Of a stretch of 53,534 bases of DNA, positions 52,120-53,534 are shown in pieces; position 1 is the first letter of the stretch, and each line of letters starts with the position of its first letter. A program made the position numbers and the translations under genes. The stretch lies in the NCBI GenBank assembly GCA_018814355.1, contig JAHIZT010000052.1:1-53534 (forward strand). Direction: 5' to 3'. Under the pieces are notes generated by a model. It searched no databases, was not told the DNA's origin, and saw nothing but the letters and a program-made list of their open reading frames with translations. The stretch is from Candidatus Thermoplasmatota archaeon (GTDB lineage Archaea > Thermoplasmatota > Thermoplasmata > UBA10834).

Positions 52120-53334
52120 TCAGTAGCGCCTCTGTTCTATGGTGTGGACGGGCATGCCGTACTTCTTAAGCAGAGGCAGCCAGGGCTCCGGGTTCAGCAT
52201 CTCCGGTGGTATGACGCCCTTCTGAGAGATCTTTCCCTGCGCAAACAGGGTCGCCGCAATCGCTAGGGGCACGCCGACCGAGTAAGCAGTCGCGCTGTGG
52301 CCGTACTTCTTGAAAGTGTTCTCGTGGTTCAGCTGGACCCAGATGTGGTAGCTGACATCCTGTCCGTCTTTGATCCCTTTCGTAACCGTGCCGATGGCGC
52401 AGTCGCCCGTGGCCCTCTCACCGAGGGTGGAGGGGTCGGGTAGACATGCAGCGACGACATCCCTCGGAGAGACCTTCGCGCCCTTCACGTCGATCTTGCC
52501 GGGGTTCGAGAGGCCGAGCATTCCTATCATCTGGATCGCCTCGACGTATGCATCGTCGAGTGCTATTTTGAAGTCGCAGTAGTCGCAGCCCTTGCCCAGG
52601 ACCTCGCCGATGAACGTCGGGAGCGTTTCGGATTCCTCATGGTCGACGTTGTAGATTGGGAGGCTTCCGACTGGGGCAGGGAACTCGAAGAGCTCCTTCC
52701 CGCTGAACGGGGGTAGTTTCCTGTAGCTGCCATCCTTGTATATGGTCGCAGGCATGAGGACCTCTTCGATCAGGGTCTCGGGCGACCAGAGAGGAGCGAA
52801 CTTATGGCCCTGGACCATGCCGTTGTCGCCGTCTCGGACGAGTATCTCCTTCACCCTGTCGAGCCTGTCAGCCGCCATCCTCGCGAACAGGTTGGACAAA
52901 CCTGGGTCGCAGCCCAGTCCCATCATCCCGGTCAGACCCGCCTTCTTGAACTCCGGATCCATCTTCAGCTGCTTCCAGGCGGGGGTCTCCCTAATGACCT
53001 GTCCCGCTTTCGTTTCGTCCAGCGCAACGTCCCACGCCATATCGGCGTAGCTGGCGTGCGCTTTCAGGCATGCGTTCATGATGTTCATGTTGAACCGCGG
53101 TATGACGCCGTTCAGGATCAGGTCAAAGCCTTTGAACGCCTTGGCCATGCCGTCCACGTCGGACGCGTCTACCTTCGCCACGGTAACCTTGTCGCTCGAG
53201 ATTCTCTTCTCTGTCCGCTTAGCGCGCTCGAGGTTCACGTCCGCGATCACTACCTTGTCGAACTCCTCGGAGTGCGCGAGAATCTCTGCGGTCACAGAGC
53301 CCACCGCTCCGACTCCTAGCATCATAGTCTTCAT
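52120..53334 (-). CDS. Saccharopine-dehydrogenase-like oxidoreductase (paralogue 2)
   Basis: A 404-residue paralogue of the gene at 50726. MLGVGAVGSVTAEIL is its Rossmann loop, GLGCDPGLSNLFARMAADRLDRVKEILVRDGDNG and APLWSPETLIEEVLMPATIY match its neighbour closely, and GCDYCDFKIAL and SVGVPLAIAATLFAQGKI are shared. Differences cluster in residues about 110-140, near the substrate site, suggesting distinct substrates. The ATG at 53334 has GGAGA 7 bases upstream; the frame open to 53361 adds 9 residues. It is preceded by a perfect 20-base palindrome and a TATA box. Confidence 0.82.
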   Translation of the reverse strand: MKTMMLGVGAVGSVTAEILAHSEEFDKVVIADVNLERAKRTEKRISSDKVTVAKVDASDVDGMAKAFKGFDLILNGVIPRFNMNIMNACLKAHASYADMAWDVALDETKAGQVIRETPAWKQLKMDPEFKKAGLTGMMGLGCDPGLSNLFARMAADRLDRVKEILVRDGDNGMVQGHKFAPLWSPETLIEEVLMPATIYKDGSYRKLPPFSGKELFEFPAPVGSLPIYNVDHEESETLPTFIGEVLGKGCDYCDFKIALDDAYVEAIQMIGMLGLSNPGKIDVKGAKVSPRDVVAACLPDPSTLGERATGDCAIGTVTKGIKDGQDVSYHIWVQLNHENTFKKYGHSATAYSVGVPLAIAATLFAQGKISQKGVIPPEMLNPEPWLPLLKKYGMPVHTIEQRRY

Positions 53335-53353
53335 AAAATCGTCTCCAAGGAGA

Positions 53354-53373
53354 CCCTCCAATTAATTGGAGGG
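53354..53373. promoter_or_regulatory. Perfect 20-base palindrome at predicted start of paralogue 2 transcript
   Basis: CCCTCCAATTAATTGGAGGG, fully symmetric. It begins about 20 bases downstream of a TATA box and ends 20 bases before the ATG. An extra AATTGGAG half copy follows at 53377-53384. This is the expected location of a repressor operator. Another short inverted repeat, GTCTCC-AA-GGAGAC, adjoins it at 53341-53354. Confidence 0.6.
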
Positions 53374-53391
53374 AGGAATTGGAGCGTCACC

Positions 53392-53400
53392 AGATATATG
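53392..53400 (-). promoter_or_regulatory. TATA box for saccharopine-dehydrogenase-like paralogue 2
   Basis: CATATATCT on the minus strand, giving a predicted start near 53368-53373, inside the palindrome. The 130 bases from here to the window end hold short inverted repeats (CGTAG-CTC-CTACG; GATACCG-TGA-CGGTATC) but no gene I can support. Confidence 0.5.
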
Positions 53401-53534
53401 TATCTCCTCAGACAATCCACTCTCGTAGCTCCTACGGGCAAGTCGTCAGCAATGACGGGGCGGATAAGATGTCTGTGAAGCCTTCCTGTGGGAGTAGGCT
53501 GCTGATACCGTGACGGTATCTGAGGGGCGGCATC

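Noticed and set aside
53400-53534. A possible small RNA (box C/D, riboswitch or 5S-like) in the last 130 bases
   Set aside because: Two short stem-loops and ATGACGG, GTGAAGC and CTGATA motifs only loosely fit box C/D; a CTGTGGGAGTAGG stretch recalls 5S rRNA but the rest does not fold that way. The region is cut off by the window end.
1-53534. CRISPR arrays, toxin-antitoxin pairs, restriction systems, insertion sequences, replication origin
   Set aside because: No regularly spaced repeats, no Cas, transposase, nuclease or Orc1/Cdc6 genes, and no clustered origin-like repeats were seen.

Overview
The window is a gene-dense piece of an archaeal chromosome. Archaeal or archaeal/eukaryal markers include the exosome subunit Csl4, a METTL5-type RNA methylase, Nop5, aIF5A, an Sm-like protein, CDP-archaeol synthase, XPD helicase, type-4 uracil-DNA glycosylase, a clostripain-type surface protease and a Ras/Rab-like GTPase. 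Many starts lie 25-30 nt below a TATA-like box (probable leaderless mRNAs, some with GTG starts), while genes inside operons carry Shine-Dalgarno sites or overlap as ATGA/GTGA. The gene mix (Rab-like GTPase, SMC-ScpA-ScpB, C11 protease) suggests a euryarchaeon related to Thermoplasmatota. That placement is an inference; no rRNA gene is present to test it.

Layout. 1-6.4 kb: zinc-ribbon protein; a minus-strand operon GTPase - METTL5-like - csl4 - small coiled-coil protein - glyA; a divergent coiled-coil protein; a PHP phosphoesterase. 6.4-8.3 kb: DUF1801-like protein, duplicated membrane protein, and a tiny integrated-element remnant (tyrosine recombinase plus two att-like repeats) at a tRNA-Val(CAC) gene. 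8.4-13.2 kb: mtnA, nop5, an M20 hydrolase, and aIF5A overlapping agmatinase. 13.2-18.9 kb: phosphoglucosamine/phosphomannomutase, DUF47-Pit phosphate uptake pair, sugar-phosphate nucleotidyltransferase, Sm protein, a second duplicated membrane protein. 19.0-24.1 kb: complete smc-scpA-scpB operon. 24.2-32.5 kb: surface-sugar region with glycosyltransferases, a WbpB/WbpE/WbpD-like trio, GalU-like enzyme and UDP-sugar dehydrogenase. 32.5-40.4 kb: C11 protease, carS-pyrE-udg operon, XPD, thiamine-binding protein, small membrane protein, gamma-carbonic-anhydrase-like protein. 40.5-53.5 kb: soluble histidine kinase, EamA and MarC membrane proteins, unusual M20 homologue, glycosyltransferase divergent from PEP synthase, MFS transporter, and two tandem saccharopine-dehydrogenase-like paralogues.

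How it fits together. The mutase, the nucleotidyltransferase with a beta-helix tail, the UDP-sugar 6-dehydrogenase and the WbpB/E/D-like trio could together make a diacetamido uronic acid nucleotide for archaeal surface glycans, with the nearby glycosyltransferases using it. aIF5A and agmatinase link polyamine supply to the hypusine-carrying factor.

No clearly new defence or signalling system was found. The most interesting items are the tRNA-Val element remnant, inverted repeats at the predicted transcription starts of the smc operon and of a saccharopine-dehydrogenase-like gene, an M20 homologue lacking metal ligands, a gamma-carbonic-anhydrase fold lacking a zinc histidine, and an orphan protein with exactly spaced 35-residue repeats.
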